Of a stretch of DNA of 57,196 bases, positions 18,458 through 29,201 are shown one piece after another. Positions within the stretch are counted from its first letter, which is position 1; each line of letters opens with the position of its first letter. Below the pieces are notes generated by a model, which searched no databases, was not told the DNA's origin, and saw only the letters and a list, made by a program, of their open reading frames with translations. The DNA is taken from the NCBI GenBank assembly GCA_019745005.1, contig JAIETO010000240.1, positions 1 to 57,196 of the forward strand, in the 5' to 3' direction. The position numbers and the translations under genes were made by a program. Source of the stretch: Burkholderiaceae bacterium. Lineage in GTDB: Bacteria > Pseudomonadota > Gammaproteobacteria > Burkholderiales > Burkholderiaceae_D.

Positions 18458-20236
18458 TCAAATATTCTTTGAGCGGCGCCGCGCGGCTATTCCTTGGCCA
18501 ATCGCTTGCCCACTGCCGCGCGTTGTGCCAGTTCGACGCGGCTGCGCAGTGGTTGGGAAGCCAAGCGCCGTTTGTAACGGATCTGGCTGACGGCTGCGCT
18601 TTTTACGGGTGTCGTTGTTACCGCTACGTCCACCACTCGCATTGCCAGCACTGCCATTTGAAGCATTTCCATTGCGATCGCCGAATTGCGCGCGATTGCC
18701 AAACTCACCTCGCGAAGCCTGACCGAACGGACGCCCTTGGGGCTTATCAAACGAGTTTCCTGCACCTAATTTGTTTCCGTTTCCACGAGCCCCTTTGGCA
18801 GCGCCAGAAGCCTTATCTGTAGCGCTTTTCTCAAGGCCGCTTACTTTGAGAAGTGCGCGTACTGCATCCTCACCTAATTCATCCCAGCGCCCACGCTTCA
18901 AACCTGACGGTAAGGTCATCACGCCGTAACGTGTTCTGATGAGGCGCGAAACCGTTAACCCTACCGCCTCAAACATACGTCGTACTTCGCGATTTCGTCC
19001 CTCGCCGATGATCACGCGATACCACTTATTAACGCCTTCGCCGCCACCGTCCATGATTTTCGAAAACTGTGCTAAACCATCTTCGAGCTCTACCCCAGCC
19101 AACAATTTCTGCCGCATACCTTCTTCGAGATCGCCAAGCGTACGCACTGCGTATTCGCGTTCGATGCCATAGCGCGGATGCATCAGGCGATTCGCCAAAT
19201 CACCTGATGTGGTGAACAGCAGCAAACCTTCCGTGTTGTAATCAAGGCGGCCCACAGCAAGCCACTTGCCCACTTTCATTTGCGGAAGGCTATCAAACAC
19301 AGACTGTCTACCTTCTGGGTCATGCATGCTGACAATTTCTCCTGCTGGTTTGTGGTACACCAAGACGCGAGGAGGTTTCTTACTTACTTTGCGTTGAATT
19401 AATTTTCCATTAATCCGCACTTGATCGGTAGGCAAAATGCGCTGCCCGATATGCGCTGGCTCACCATTTACGGAAACCCGCCCCGCAACAATCAAATCTT
19501 CCATGTCGCGACGCGAACCAAGTCCTGCCTCAGCCAACACTTTATGCAATTTGGGCGCATCATCATCTGCCGTTAAATCGCGACGAACGGGCTTCGCATT
19601 TCGCCCCTTATCAAGGTTTGCGGTAACAACAGTATCGAATGAGTCCGACGTGACGAAGCTAAAAACCTCATCAGCGTTGTTTCCCGACTGGCGCGGAACT
19701 TGTCGAGTGTTTTGATTTCTTCCTTGAGATTGCGGCGCACCACCGCGGGCATTTTTCCCGTGTGCCCCGCGCTTTTCGTTGAAAGGGCGTCGTTCGTCGC
19801 GCTTCGCATGGCCCGAATTTATGCCCCTTGGGGTCGCAGGCGTACTTTGTGACGTCGCAAGGACTGCGCGCTGCTCAGGTACTTCGCCCTTATCGCCTTT
19901 AAACTCATTCGCATTGATGTTTCCGCCACTTTGCGACTCCATATCGTCTTTTGCCTTGCGCGGTAATCGAGGACGTCGAGCAGTCGTACTTGCCTTAGAG
20001 GGATTCGTTTTTGCAATGGTTGAAATACTTGTCGTTGCGTCGAACTCGTCACGTTTTGGTGCGCCTTCAGCTTCGTTTTGCGTCGCCTCTAAAGCGGCTG
20101 CTTCCTTCACCTTACTTGGCGCACGTCGCAAGTTACGTGGGCCGCGTACCGCGCGTTTCACGGGGCGAATTGTACCTTCAGCGTCATTATTGGTGAGCGT
20201 TTCAGGTTTTTGATCGTCAGGATTTTTTGTATTCAT
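18458..20236 (-). CDS. rluB: 23S rRNA pseudouridine-2605 synthase RluB with long basic extensions
   Basis: The 592-residue protein has a recognisable core at about 228-460. An S4 domain ([21 protein letters not shown]) comes first, then the catalytic [13 protein letters not shown] with D332, and [14 protein letters not shown]. It isomerises U2605 of 23S rRNA. The first 220 residues and the last 130 are low-complexity and rich in Arg, Lys, Gly and Asn, as often seen in betaproteobacterial RluB; they probably bind RNA. The ATG at 20236 has only a weak Shine-Dalgarno, so an internal start is possible. scpB lies 68 bp upstream. Confidence 0.92.
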   Translation of the reverse strand: MNTKNPDDQKPETLTNNDAEGTIRPVKRAVRGPRNLRRAPSKVKEAAALEATQNEAEGAPKRDEFDATTSISTIAKTNPSKASTTARRPRLPRKAKDDMESQSGGNINANEFKGDKGEVPEQRAVLATSQSTPATPRGINSGHAKRDERRPFNEKRGAHGKNARGGAPQSQGRNQNTRQVPRQSGNNADEVFSFVTSDSFDTVVTANLDKGRNAKPVRRDLTADDDAPKLHKVLAEAGLGSRRDMEDLIVAGRVSVNGEPAHIGQRILPTDQVRINGKLIQRKVSKKPPRVLVYHKPAGEIVSMHDPEGRQSVFDSLPQMKVGKWLAVGRLDYNTEGLLLFTTSGDLANRLMHPRYGIEREYAVRTLGDLEEGMRQKLLAGVELEDGLAQFSKIMDGGGEGVNKWYRVIIGEGRNREVRRMFEAVGLTVSRLIRTRYGVMTLPSGLKRGRWDELGEDAVRALLKVSGLEKSATDKASGAAKGARGNGNKLGAGNSFDKPQGRPFGQASRGEFGNRAQFGDRNGNASNGSAGNASGGRSGNNDTRKKRSRQPDPLQTALGFPTTAQPRRTGTTRGSGQAIGQGIAARRRSKNI

Positions 20237-20304
20237 TATTCAATTAATTCGTTAAATTTTCGACTTAAAACAATGGTTATTTGACTAAAAATCTAGCCCA
20301 AGCA

Positions 20305-21210
20305 TTACAGTGAGTCGTCGCGCTCAGCAGGCGCGTCGGCGTTCACGCTACCCGCGCCTGCCTTCATGTCAACTTCAACTATGTGCGATGCATCAATGGT
20401 CGCCGCCTCAAGCTCACTTTGAGGGATATGAATTGTTGCTTCAGCGTGTGTACCTGACGCATTAGTTTCGAGACCTGAGCCGCTTGCATCTTCAAGCGTC
20501 AATTCCCGAACCTCAGATTGTGTGCTTTGACTGTCTTGCGCAAAACCATCGTCACCAAACAACTCTTTTGTTGCGTTGGCATCTGCTTCTTGTTCTTCGC
20601 CGAAATGACCCGTCACCAACTGATCCAATCTCGCCAACTGCGTCTGCTGCATCTCATCGGCATCGACTCCACTGACGTGCTGCAATGCAGGGAGTTGATC
20701 CAATGAACTCAGCCCAAGATCTTCTAAGAACTGCTTTGTTGTTGCGAATAATGACGGCCTTCCTGGCACATCGCGCTGACCAATTGTTTCGATCCAACCT
20801 CGATCTTCGAGTGCCTTTATCATCTGCGAAGCAACCGTCACGCCGCGAATTTCTTCAATATCACCTCGCGTAACAGGCTGACGATAGGCAATAATTGCCA
20901 AAGTTTCCAAAGCAGCTCGGGAGTATTTTGGTGGCTTCTCCGGATTCAAGCGATCGATATACACGCGCATTTCAGGGCGGCTCTGAAAACGCCATCCCGT
21001 TGCGATACTCACCAACTCAATTCCCTTGTCAGACCAATCCTGTTTGATCTCAGTGAGCATGATTTGCAATGATTCGGTACTGATCACATCATCAGACGCT
21101 ATTGGCTGATCAACATCGTGATACAGCTTTTTCATTGTATTAATCGTGAGTGGCTCGTGCGCGCACAACAAGGCGGTTTCGAGAACTCGCTTAGCCTCAA
21201 CTGTATTCAT
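20305..21210 (-). CDS. scpB: Segregation and condensation protein ScpB
   Basis: The 301-residue protein is the winged-helix kleisin partner in the SMC-ScpAB complex that organises the chromosome. The two winged helices (about residues 5-175) include [41 protein letters not shown] and [14 protein letters not shown], all family hallmarks. The C-terminal 120 residues are acidic and likely disordered. scpA is not adjacent. The scpB-rluB order is common in Burkholderiales. Confidence 0.93.
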   Translation of the reverse strand: MNTVEAKRVLETALLCAHEPLTINTMKKLYHDVDQPIASDDVISTESLQIMLTEIKQDWSDKGIELVSIATGWRFQSRPEMRVYIDRLNPEKPPKYSRAALETLAIIAYRQPVTRGDIEEIRGVTVASQMIKALEDRGWIETIGQRDVPGRPSLFATTKQFLEDLGLSSLDQLPALQHVSGVDADEMQQTQLARLDQLVTGHFGEEQEADANATKELFGDDGFAQDSQSTQSEVRELTLEDASGSGLETNASGTHAEATIHIPQSELEAATIDASHIVEVDMKAGAGSVNADAPAERDDSL

Positions 21211-21471
21211 GCAAACTCTTTAGAACGTGGTATTGATTTAAACCATGCGGCAAACACGAACCACAATTGTCATACTCGGTTTAGTTCGTTGATTTTTGCA
21301 GCACATCATGCGTGCTTGACGGATCAGCCTGTGATATCCGAGCTCAAAAAGTTTTTTACCAACTGCAAAAAACTGAGCAAAAAATTCGGAGAAGACAGTC
21401 AATCAAATTGGGTGATACTCGATTGTAGACCAGAAAACCAAGATTACCGCAAATTTTAAATTATGCTCCAA
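21211..21471. other. Spacer between scpB and the initiator tRNA gene
   Basis: About 260 bp without a credible gene; it should hold the scpB promoter. The 113-codon plus-strand reading here (from 21118) starts inside scpB, lacks a Shine-Dalgarno and is not a recognised protein. No repeat element was found in it. Confidence 0.5.
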
Positions 21472-21474
21472 AAA

Positions 21475-21499
21475 AAAAGCCACGAAACACGTGGCTTTT
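21475..21499 (-). terminator. Terminator of the initiator tRNA gene
   Basis: Stem AAAAGCCACG / CGTGGCTTTT with a 5-nt loop (AAACA). On the minus strand a run of eight T's spans the end of the stem and the bases after it, about 10 bp after the tRNA 3' end. Confidence 0.85.
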
Positions 21500-21509
21500 T
21501 CTATAAAAC

Positions 21510-21586
<77 letters not shown>

Positions 21587-21599
21587 TCTGAAGAATGAA

Positions 21600-21628
21600 A
21601 CTATACATGGTTTTGCTGCTTTGCGCAA
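21600..21628 (-). promoter_or_regulatory. Candidate promoter of the initiator tRNA
   Basis: On the minus strand TATAGT (21605-21600) lies 17 bp after TTGCGC (21628-21623). The -10 is good and the -35 weak. The expected start is about 7 nt before the tRNA 5' end. Confidence 0.5.
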
Positions 21629-21771
21629 ATTCTATTTCGGAAATTCATTTTGACTCGCGTCATTTCCACGCGTCGTACCAAGGAAAAAAGGACACGCCGG
21701 TGTGCGTCGAACCTGTTTTGACGCCAATGTTAAACTAACAGTTCAACATTCATTATGAAAACCACGCCACC

Positions 21772-22338
21772 ATGAAATTTTGTTCGCAGTGTGCACATCC
21801 AGTCGTAATGCAAATCCCCGCTGATGACACGCGCGAACGTCACGTTTGCTTGTCGTGTGGAACCATTCATTACCAAAATCCCAAAATGGTTGTCGGCTCC
21901 ATTCCAGTTTGGCAATTGCACGGTGAGACAAAAGTTTTACTTTGCAAACGTGCGATTGAGCCACGTCATGGCTATTGGACCTTGCCGGCTGGCTTTATGG
22001 AAAATAATGAAACGACGAGTCAAGCGGCGCAACGCGAAACAGTAGAGGAAGCTGGTGCCAATATCGAACTTCATGAGCTATTTTCTGTCATGAATGTACC
22101 CCACGTAAATCAAGTACATCTTTTTTACCGTGCCACGTTGTTAGATCTGGATTACCTCGCTGGCACTGAAAGCTTGGAAGTGAGTTTGTTTTCGGAACAT
22201 GAAATTCCTTGGAACGAGATCGCATTTCCAACCGTTAGCCATACACTGAAATTTTTCTTCGAAGATCTCGCCATGGCGAAAAAAGGGGGAAGTTTTAACT
22301 TCCACAGTTTCGATATTTTCAAACCAATGCGGGCATGA
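21772..22338 (+). CDS. Nudix hydrolase with N-terminal zinc ribbon
   Basis: The 188-residue protein has a zinc ribbon (C4, C7, C26, C29) followed by a Nudix box: G74, E80, R88-E89, E92-E93, G95. The ribbon plus Nudix layout resembles NADH pyrophosphatase-like (NudC-type) and ADP-ribose-type hydrolases, but the protein is shorter than NudC and the substrate is unknown. Its stop overlaps the aat start (ATGA), so it heads the aat-bpt unit. Confidence 0.88.
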   Translation: MKFCSQCAHPVVMQIPADDTRERHVCLSCGTIHYQNPKMVVGSIPVWQLHGETKVLLCKRAIEPRHGYWTLPAGFMENNETTSQAAQRETVEEAGANIELHELFSVMNVPHVNQVHLFYRATLLDLDYLAGTESLEVSLFSEHEIPWNEIAFPTVSHTLKFFFEDLAMAKKGGSFNFHSFDIFKPMRA

Positions 22339-23075
22339 TTCCTTGGCTTGAAAAAGACACTCCATTTCCTGACGTGTCATTGGCGCTAACTGAGCGACAA
22401 GGTGCTGCTGGGCTGCTTGCCGCTGGTGCTGATCTATCAGTCGCACGCTTACAATCGGCCTATCGGCAGGGTATCTTCCCTTGGTATTCCGATGGGCAAC
22501 CGATTTTATGGTGGTCGACCGATCCGCGCATGGTGTTGCTGACGGATGATTTCAAAATCTCGCAAAGCCTGAAAAAGAAACTAAAACATATCAGCAACGA
22601 CCCTAGTTGGGCATTGCGTTTTGACACAGCCTTTTCACAGGTTATCCATGAATGCGCGAAAGCGCGTGATGGGCAGAACGGAACTTGGATTTCCGACGAA
22701 ATGATCGACGCTTACTGTCAGTTGCATCAGGAGGGCTTCGCCCATTCTTCTGAAGTTTGGTGTGAGGGGGAATTGGTTGGTGGCGCATACGGCGTTTCAA
22801 TTGGGAAGATGTTTTACGGCGAATCCATGTTTGCGCGGAGAACTGATGCCTCAAAAATCGCTCTTGCCCACTTGGTGTTTTTCTTGCGAAAACATGGTGT
22901 CGCGATGATAGACTGCCAACAAGAAACGGGGCATCTGGCATCACTCGGCGCTAGCCCTATTTCCCGTGCGCTATTTTGCCAACACCTTGCGATTGCAACA
23001 CAAGCGCCGAGAATAGTAGAGTGGTGTGCGTTGAACCGCACTGATTTTTTGCAGCAACTAACCTCATCAAGGTGA
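22335..23075 (+). CDS. aat: Leucyl/phenylalanyl-tRNA--protein transferase
   Basis: The 246-residue protein adds Leu or Phe to N-terminal Arg/Lys of proteins, marking them for the ClpS-ClpAP N-degron pathway. Family landmarks are [51 protein letters not shown] and [18 protein letters not shown]. It overlaps the Nudix gene by 4 bp and is 6 bp from bpt, so the three genes are likely co-transcribed. Confidence 0.95.
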   Translation: MIPWLEKDTPFPDVSLALTERQGAAGLLAAGADLSVARLQSAYRQGIFPWYSDGQPILWWSTDPRMVLLTDDFKISQSLKKKLKHISNDPSWALRFDTAFSQVIHECAKARDGQNGTWISDEMIDAYCQLHQEGFAHSSEVWCEGELVGGAYGVSIGKMFYGESMFARRTDASKIALAHLVFFLRKHGVAMIDCQQETGHLASLGASPISRALFCQHLAIATQAPRIVEWCALNRTDFLQQLTSSR

Positions 23076-23081
23076 AATCCG

Positions 23082-23807
23082 GTGACGCAACTTCATGAGC
23101 TGCCTTTCACGAGCATACAGTTTTACGCCACAGCGCCCTATCCATGCAGCTATTTGGATGGCATGCAGGCGCGCTCGCAAGTTGCCACTCCCGCCCACTT
23201 AATTAATGCTGACACATACTCAGATCTGGTGAAGAGCGGTTTTCGACGCAGCGGCATCTTTATTTACCGCCCCCACTGTGATACCTGTCAAGCGTGCACC
23301 CCAGTGCGCGTGCGCACGGCTGAATTCAAAGCAAATCGGAGTCAACGGCGCGCGAAACAGCAACATAGCGATTTAGTGGCACACGTCACCAAACTTAGCT
23401 TTGTGCAAGAGCACTATGATCTCTATCAAACCTACCAAAATAAACGTCACGCAGGTGGCGGCATGGATCAAGATAGCCGCGATCAATACGCACAGTTTTT
23501 GTTGCAAAGCCGCGTCAATACCCGTCTCGTTGAGTTTCGCGATGCAACGCAAACACTAAAAATGGTCAGCATTATCGATATTCTGAGCGATGGGCTTTCG
23601 TCGGTTTACACTTTCTTCGATCCTGAGACGCCGCAAGCGTCTTACGGCACTTACAACGTGCTTTGGCAAATCGAACAAGCGCAGCATTTAAATTTGCCTT
23701 ACCTGTATTTAGGCTATTGGATTAACGCAAGCCGCAAGATGGCTTATAAAACCAACTTCAAACCGATCGACAAACTCATTGACGGCCATTGGCAAGAAAT
23801 CGCTTGA
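23082..23807 (+). CDS. bpt: Aspartate/glutamate leucyltransferase (bacterial arginyltransferase homologue)
   Basis: Begins with GTG at 23082, 6 bp after aat. The 241-residue protein has [17 protein letters not shown], the Cys pair [12 protein letters not shown] and the C-terminal [18 protein letters not shown], all typical of the Bpt/Ate family. It transfers leucine to proteins starting with Asp or Glu, the second branch of the bacterial N-degron pathway. The aat-bpt pair is characteristic of proteobacteria with this pathway. Confidence 0.93.
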   Translation: MTQLHELPFTSIQFYATAPYPCSYLDGMQARSQVATPAHLINADTYSDLVKSGFRRSGIFIYRPHCDTCQACTPVRVRTAEFKANRSQRRAKQQHSDLVAHVTKLSFVQEHYDLYQTYQNKRHAGGGMDQDSRDQYAQFLLQSRVNTRLVEFRDATQTLKMVSIIDILSDGLSSVYTFFDPETPQASYGTYNVLWQIEQAQHLNLPYLYLGYWINASRKMAYKTNFKPIDKLIDGHWQEIA

Positions 23808-23922
23808 TCCAAGGTCACGCTTCTGCTTGCACTGTTTGACGTATATTTTCCGAACCCAGTAATACAAAGCAACTCAAACAGGACTCCATTTCACTACCAC
23901 TTCTCAATTCCGCAGCTTCAAT

Positions 23923-24966
23923 ATGCCAGATAAGTTAATTTATGCGACCCTTCGACCATTGCTTTTCATGCTTGATGCAGAAAAAGCTCACAATTTAGCT
24001 TTACCAAGCTTAAAACGCGCCCATCAATTAGGGCTTACAAGGTTCTTAGCAACGCCAGCAACCGATGTACGCGACGTAATGGGTGTGCGTTTCCCCAACC
24101 CTGTCGGACTTGCCGCTGGTCTAGACAAAGATGGTCGTTATATCGATGCACTGGCCGCCTTAGGTTTTGGTTCAATCGAAATCGGCACAGTGACACCGCG
24201 GGCGCAAACTGGTAATCCACAGCCTCGCATGTTCCGGCTACCAAAAGCGCAGGCAATTATTAACCGCATGGGATTTAATAATGCTGGTGTTGACGCCTTC
24301 GTGGCGAATGTTCAGGCTTCACAGTTTTTCCAAAACAAAGAAGGCGTCCTCGGACTGAATATTGGAAAAAATGCGGATACACCCATAGAAAAAGCGGCCG
24401 ATGATTATCTTTTTTGTTTGGAAAAAGTTTATCCCTACGCAAGTTACGTTACGGTGAATATCTCGTCACCAAACACCAAAAATTTACGACAACTTCAAAG
24501 CACGACCGAACTTGATTCTCTTCTGGCGCAACTTAAACAAGGTCAATTCCGTTTAGCGGATAAATACAAGCGCTATGTTCCGCTGGCATTGAAAATTGCC
24601 CCAGACCTCGATTTAGAACAGATTCAAGCGATTGCCGGTGCCTTAATGCGACATAAAATTGATGGCGTTATCGCCACAAATACAACAGTCAATCGAGATG
24701 CTGTCGTCGGCTTACCTCATGCGGAAGAATCCGGCGGCTTATCTGGCGCGCCCGTGTTCGCCGCGTCAAACAAAGTTATTCGTGGTTTGAAAAGCGAGCT
24801 AGGCGATGCCATACCTATTATTGGCGTGGGCGGAATTTTCTCTGGCGACGATGCAACAGAAAAAATCCATGCGGGCGCCTCCCTAGTGCAGCTTTATTCG
24901 GGCTTAATTTACCGAGGCCCAAGCTTAATCCGCGAATGTGCAGCAAGTTTAGCGAAATTGCCGTAA
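23923..24966 (+). CDS. pyrD: Dihydroorotate dehydrogenase (quinone), class 2
   Basis: The 347-residue FMN enzyme oxidises dihydroorotate to orotate in pyrimidine synthesis, passing electrons to quinone. The N-terminal amphipathic extension (1-45), [10 protein letters not shown] (FMN loop) and [11 protein letters not shown] with the class 2 catalytic Ser S182 are visible, as is the C-terminal phosphate-binding VGGI. The start ATG at 23923 lies 115 bp after bpt; the gap holds no clear terminator. Confidence 0.95.
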   Translation: MPDKLIYATLRPLLFMLDAEKAHNLALPSLKRAHQLGLTRFLATPATDVRDVMGVRFPNPVGLAAGLDKDGRYIDALAALGFGSIEIGTVTPRAQTGNPQPRMFRLPKAQAIINRMGFNNAGVDAFVANVQASQFFQNKEGVLGLNIGKNADTPIEKAADDYLFCLEKVYPYASYVTVNISSPNTKNLRQLQSTTELDSLLAQLKQGQFRLADKYKRYVPLALKIAPDLDLEQIQAIAGALMRHKIDGVIATNTTVNRDAVVGLPHAEESGGLSGAPVFAASNKVIRGLKSELGDAIPIIGVGGIFSGDDATEKIHAGASLVQLYSGLIYRGPSLIRECAASLAKLP

Positions 24967-25025
24967 CCCAACTGTTTAAGCAAGCAATACAAGCTCACGC
25001 ATCGTTTTTTGGAAGGACTGATTTA

Positions 25026-26078
25026 ATGCACGCAATTACAAGAAAATCACTAGGCCGCACTGACATGCATGTCTCAAGTATTTGCCTAGGAACAATGACC
25101 TTCGGCGAACAAAACACCGAAGCGCAAGCTCATGAGCAGCTCGACTATGCGTTGGAACGCGGAATTAATTTTATCGATACCGCCGAAATGTATCCTGTCA
25201 TGCCTCGCGCCCAGACACAGGGGCGCACTGAAGAATTCATTGGCAGTTGGTTAAAGAAATCGGGGCGACGCAGCGAGCTTATCCTAGCCACCAAAGTAGC
25301 TGGCCCGTCGCGCGGCATGCACTGGATTCGCAACGGGGAAAATGATCTCAACGCGCCGAATATCCGGCTCGCGATTGAGGCAAGTCTCAACAGATTGCAG
25401 ACCGATTACATTGACCTTTATCAACTGCATTGGCCTAGTCGCAACGCACCGATTTTTGGACAAAAACAATTTGATCCAAACTTAGAGCGCACCTGTGTGG
25501 CAATCGAGGAGACTCTGGAAGTCTTAAGCGCCTTAATAAAAGAAGGGAAAATACGGTCAATTGGTGTGTCAAACGAAACATCTTGGGGCGTCTCAGAATT
25601 CATTCGACACTCCGAAAACCAAGGTTTTGCGCGCATTGCGACGATTCAAAACGCCTACAATTTACTGAATAGGAGCTTCGAGCAAGGTCTCGATGAAACT
25701 TGTTTTCGCGAAGATGTTGGATTGCTTGCCTACAGCCCGCTCGCTTTTGGGCAACTCAGCGCAAAGTATGTTGATGACGCAAATGCAAAAGGCCGGTTAA
25801 CTCTTTTTCCACCGACATGGAGTCCACGCTATGTGCGGCAAAGTGTCCTTCACGCGAGCAAACGCTATGCCCTGCTAGCACGTGAACATGGCATAACGCC
25901 AACGCAACTTGCACTCGCCTGGTGCTATTCTCGATGGTTTGTTACTAGCACCATCATAGGCGCAACCAGCCTCACGCAGCTTCAAGAAAATATTGATGCT
26001 TGGTCGATTTCTCTTAGCCCAGATCTAATGCACGAAATCGACAAAATTCATTTGGAAATATGCAATCCGGCGCAATAA
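25026..26078 (+). CDS. Aldo/keto reductase, Tas-like
   Basis: The start is the ATG at 25026, behind GGAAGGA; the longer in-frame reading overlaps pyrD. The 350-residue TIM-barrel protein has the AKR tetrad D51, Y56, K90 and H135 and the segments LGTMTFGEQNTEAQAHEQLDYA and GVSNETSWGV, typical of the Tas (YgdS) group, NADPH-dependent reductases of unsettled physiological substrate. It starts 60 bp after pyrD. Confidence 0.9.
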   Translation: MHAITRKSLGRTDMHVSSICLGTMTFGEQNTEAQAHEQLDYALERGINFIDTAEMYPVMPRAQTQGRTEEFIGSWLKKSGRRSELILATKVAGPSRGMHWIRNGENDLNAPNIRLAIEASLNRLQTDYIDLYQLHWPSRNAPIFGQKQFDPNLERTCVAIEETLEVLSALIKEGKIRSIGVSNETSWGVSEFIRHSENQGFARIATIQNAYNLLNRSFEQGLDETCFREDVGLLAYSPLAFGQLSAKYVDDANAKGRLTLFPPTWSPRYVRQSVLHASKRYALLAREHGITPTQLALAWCYSRWFVTSTIIGATSLTQLQENIDAWSISLSPDLMHEIDKIHLEICNPAQ

Positions 26079-26137
26079 ATGACTACCTCGCGCGCAAGCC
26101 AAGGATTTCGGTGAAGCTTAATGCACTTAAGGTTTAA

Positions 26138-26283
26138 GGAAGCGCTGATTTAGTGTAGCGAGCAGTCAAAATTTGCCTCGAGAAGCGCACTTGGTCGACT
26201 GTACTGCGAGCACGGTAGCTGGAGTCGCGGGCACAAAATTCGGCCGCACAGTAAATTGTGTAGAGGTCTATGATCAAAGCTTC
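26138..26283 (-). repeat. MITE-like element (family 2), copy B
   Basis: GGAAGCGCTGATTTAGTGTAGCGAGC at the left end aligns with the reverse complement of the right end of the copy at 31749. The interior shares GAGAAGCGCAC, GAGCACGGTAGC, GGAGTCGC and CAAAATT with it. The right end ATGATCAAAGCTTC is more decayed and ends at the stop codon of the membrane protein. It carries no gene and no transposase. Confidence 0.78.
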
Positions 26284-26628
26284 TTAAATTTTCGCCCTTT
26301 TTTCTCCCAGGAGCATGACCTTGATATCGCCCTTAGTACGGAAGCTTAAATACAAAAGATAGGGCGCAAGTAAAGACATGCCGCCAACAACGCCAAACGC
26401 ACCCAGCACCAATCCACCCAAAGAAAAATGATGGCGCCACGCCATCCACAAACCCGAAAGTATTAAGAAGCACGAGAAATCAACATTAAATTGCCCCGGC
26501 CAAGTCATCGCGAAAATATCGCCAAAGAAAACGGGAAACAAATTCCAACCATGCGCAATACCGACAAAGCCTGTGTAAACAAAAATTCCAAAAATCATTA
26601 GCGCCAACAACGCACGAAAAGCATTCAT
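26284..26628 (-). CDS. Small membrane protein of unknown function
   Basis: The 114-residue protein has three hydrophobic stretches (about 4-24, 45-65 and 70-95) and a positively charged tail. ATG at 26628 follows GGGGAAA, a good Shine-Dalgarno. I do not recognise a family; FWGHGWNLFPVFFGDIFAMTWPGQF-like content suggests a small inner-membrane protein. Its stop codon abuts the copy B repeat element. It lies 64 bp after the RsmB-like gene. Confidence 0.72.
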   Translation of the reverse strand: MNAFRALLALMIFGIFVYTGFVGIAHGWNLFPVFFGDIFAMTWPGQFNVDFSCFLILSGLWMAWRHHFSLGGLVLGAFGVVGGMSLLAPYLLYLSFRTKGDIKVMLLGEKRAKI

Positions 26629-26692
26629 TTATTTCCCCTACGAAAAAATATAAAAACTGTTCAATAATTTCTGCGCAATAGAGATTTTGACT

Positions 26693-27991
26693 CTATTCAG
26701 CATCAACATCTATAGCAATTTTGCCCGCAACCAACGCTTTATTTCGCTGAAAAACTGCAGCAAAAAAACCGTCCGTCGCGTGTTTGTGCGGCAGCATTTT
26801 TAAATAGTCTTGCATGTCGAGTTCAATTTTTTGTTCAGCCAACACCGTCGACATCGGCACCAAAGTGAAATCCGCATGTGTCTGCAAAAAAGCCTGCGCA
26901 ATGGCTTCGTTTTCTTCAACCAGCACGCTACACGTTGCATAAACTAAGCGCCCACCTGCTTTGACCAGACGTGCAGCACTATCCAAAATTGCGCTTTGCT
27001 TGACGTTCAATTCCGCAATACCAGCCTCTGTTTGACGCCATTTGACGTCTGGATTACGTCGTAAAGTGCCAAGTCCACTACACGGCGCGTCAACCAAAAC
27101 GCGATCTAACTTACCGGCTAAACGCTTAATCTTGGCGTCGCGTTCATGGGCAATAACGACTGGATGAACGTTAGACAAGCCACTGCGCGCCAAACGAGGC
27201 TTTAACTTTGCCAAGCGTTTTTCAGAGACATCAAATGCGTACAAGCGCCCGGTATTGCGCATGATTGCACCCAAGGCCAAGGTTTTTCCACCCGCGCCAG
27301 CGCAAAAATCAGCGACCATTTCGCCACGCTTAGCGCCGAGTATCTGCGCGAGAACTTGGCTACCTTCATCTTGTACCTCAATCGTTCCGTCCTTAAACAG
27401 GGGAAGATTTTGAATGCTCGGTTTTTTTCGTACCCGCAAACCAGTTTTTGAATACGTCGTCGATTCAGCAATGATTGGAGCCTCTGCGAGCGCTTTAATG
27501 ACATCATCACGCTCGGCTTTCATCGTATTCACCCGCAGATCTAGCGCGGCAGGCTGATTCAATGATTCTGCCAATAACAAGGCCTCACTTGCGCCATGCA
27601 CTGAGACCAACTTTTGCCAAATCCAATCAGGCATATTTGACTTCATAACATCGGGTAGATGCTGACGGTCAATTTCCATTACACGCATCAGCCAATTCGT
27701 TTCGTCTTCCGATAGACCACCAAGCGAGTCCACCCCAACCGCATCCGCCAATCCCAACAAGGTCAAGCGCCGCATGGGCGCGCCGCTGCCTGATTCGGAA
27801 AAATTTGTGTACACACTTTTATTTCGTAGCAGGCCATATATTGCTTCAGCAATCACGCCTCGCTCACGGCCGCCAAGACGAGGGTGTTCACGAAAATAGC
27901 GCGAAAGCGTGCCATCTGCTGGACCTGTAAATCGTAAAATTTCGCGCAATACCTCTTCGGTATGTCCAACAATGGCGGGCGGCAATCTCAT
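26693..27991 (-). CDS. RsmB/NOP-family rRNA (cytosine-5)-methyltransferase
   Basis: The 432-residue protein has an N-terminal NusB-like/PUA-like region and a SAM-dependent catalytic domain. It shows DFCAGAGGKTLALG (SAM binding, 228-241), DAPCSGLGTLRRNP with C304, and YATCSVL with C354, the two cysteines of the m5C mechanism. It probably methylates C967 or a neighbouring base of 16S rRNA, but another RsmB homologue may exist elsewhere. GAGGA precedes the ATG at 27991. Its place next to purN is common in Burkholderiales. Confidence 0.85.
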   Translation of the reverse strand: MRLPPAIVGHTEEVLREILRFTGPADGTLSRYFREHPRLGGRERGVIAEAIYGLLRNKSVYTNFSESGSGAPMRRLTLLGLADAVGVDSLGGLSEDETNWLMRVMEIDRQHLPDVMKSNMPDWIWQKLVSVHGASEALLLAESLNQPAALDLRVNTMKAERDDVIKALAEAPIIAESTTYSKTGLRVRKKPSIQNLPLFKDGTIEVQDEGSQVLAQILGAKRGEMVADFCAGAGGKTLALGAIMRNTGRLYAFDVSEKRLAKLKPRLARSGLSNVHPVVIAHERDAKIKRLAGKLDRVLVDAPCSGLGTLRRNPDVKWRQTEAGIAELNVKQSAILDSAARLVKAGGRLVYATCSVLVEENEAIAQAFLQTHADFTLVPMSTVLAEQKIELDMQDYLKMLPHKHATDGFFAAVFQRNKALVAGKIAIDVDAE

Positions 27992-28005
27992 CTTTTTTCC
28001 TCGAA

Positions 28006-28623
28006 TTAAGTGGGTGAAACATAGCGTCGAATCACGCGATTACCTTGCACGATCAATTCATCGTCTACAAACCACCGCACCGCTAATGGATAAATTTTAT
28101 GTTCTTCAATTAAAAGTCGCGCAGCGAGTGTTTCTGGCGTGTCTTCGTCGCAAACTGGAATCGTCACCTGCGCAATAATGGGGCCATGATCAAGTTCGGG
28201 AGTAACAAAATGCACAGTCGCTCCATGCACCCTAACGCCCGCTCGCAAAGCCTGCTCATGGGTTTTTAGCCCGGTAAAACTTGGTAGCAATGAAGGATGA
28301 ATATTGATCATTCTATCCTTATATGCTGTAACGAAAGGCGCAGTAAGTATGCGCATGAACCCAGCCAGCACCACTAAATCAGGTGCGAATGCATCAATTT
28401 TTTGTTGCAATACCGTGTCAAACGATTCGCGCGAAACATAGTTTTTACTTGGCACAACAACACATTCGATGCCATTTTGCGCGGCGAAGGTCAAGCCTTC
28501 TGCGTCTTCACGATTACTTATGACGGCAGCGATTTGCGCAGACCAATTTTCTGCCTTTGCAGCGCGAACAATGGTTTGCATATTTGTGCCGCGTCCAGAG
28601 ATCAGGATAACGATTTTTTTCAT
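28006..28623 (-). CDS. purN: Phosphoribosylglycinamide formyltransferase PurN
   Basis: The 205-residue enzyme transfers a formyl group from 10-formyl-THF to GAR in purine synthesis. SGRGTN (9-14) is the phosphate-binding loop, and NIHPSLLPSF with N107 and H109 and ELDHG with D145 hold the catalytic triad. It starts 109 bp after the barstar gene and is followed by the RsmB-like gene after 15 bp. Confidence 0.95.
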   Translation of the reverse strand: MKKIVILISGRGTNMQTIVRAAKAENWSAQIAAVISNREDAEGLTFAAQNGIECVVVPSKNYVSRESFDTVLQQKIDAFAPDLVVLAGFMRILTAPFVTAYKDRMINIHPSLLPSFTGLKTHEQALRAGVRVHGATVHFVTPELDHGPIIAQVTIPVCDEDTPETLAARLLIEEHKIYPLAVRWFVDDELIVQGNRVIRRYVSPT

Positions 28624-28731
28624 GGCCGAATTGTACCGACCATATCGGGGAAAATGAATGATTCAGCGATGGGGAGAGTCCCGATATTAGAGAAAATGAA
28701 CCATTCCTCGCTAACTACGCCCAAGAGCAAG

Positions 28732-29181
28732 TTACTCGAAACTATAAAAAACGCGGAAAGCGATTTTCTTTTCCGCCCAAAAATCAGCGGCGTCGCGAAA
28801 GACATCAAGTAAAACTTCGCGCGCCTCTTTATCAAATTTTTGCGTATTCGGTAACTGTTCAAGGACAATGACGAAACCTGGCTGTTTGCCTGCTTTATAA
28901 ATCATATCGGTCAAACAGTCAGACAGAGCGTCGAAATTTTTCCCGAAATGTTTTGGAAAACCAAATGAAGTAGCAATTTTTCCCAGAACTTGTTGTTTCG
29001 TAACGGCGTCTAGGCAGTAGGCATACAAAAAATGTTGTCCGAGTGCAGCCGCTTCTTGTTGCAGTTCTAGCACGCGAAACGCACGTATGGATTGAACAAC
29101 GTTCGGCGCAACCGTATCCAACAACCGCTTTTCTTCGTTGTTGTCCAAGTGCGTGCTTAAAAAAATATCGTTACCCATCAT
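28732..29181 (-). CDS. Barstar-family RNase inhibitor
   Basis: The 149-residue protein (ATG at 29181; an in-frame TTG lies three codons upstream) has the C-terminal barstar signature: FPKHFGKNFDALSDCLTDM followed by GFVIVLEQLP and VFRDAADFW. The N-terminal 55 residues are additional to classic barstar. It starts 20 bp after the secreted RNase gene, so the two form an RNase-inhibitor pair, the inhibitor presumably guarding the cytoplasm. The inhibitor lacks a signal peptide. Confidence 0.85.
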   Translation of the reverse strand: MMGNDIFLSTHLDNNEEKRLLDTVAPNVVQSIRAFRVLELQQEAAALGQHFLYAYCLDAVTKQQVLGKIATSFGFPKHFGKNFDALSDCLTDMIYKAGKQPGFVIVLEQLPNTQKFDKEAREVLLDVFRDAADFWAEKKIAFRVFYSFE

Positions 29182-29201
29182 TGCAAACAATCTTTGAAAT
29201 T

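Noticed and set aside
19779-20213. Plus-strand frame (144 codons) opposite rluB
   Set aside because: Antisense to the low-complexity N-terminal extension of RluB; no protein-like features.
21118-21459. 113-codon plus-strand frame upstream of the tRNA
   Set aside because: Begins inside scpB on the other strand, lacks a Shine-Dalgarno and has no recognised features.
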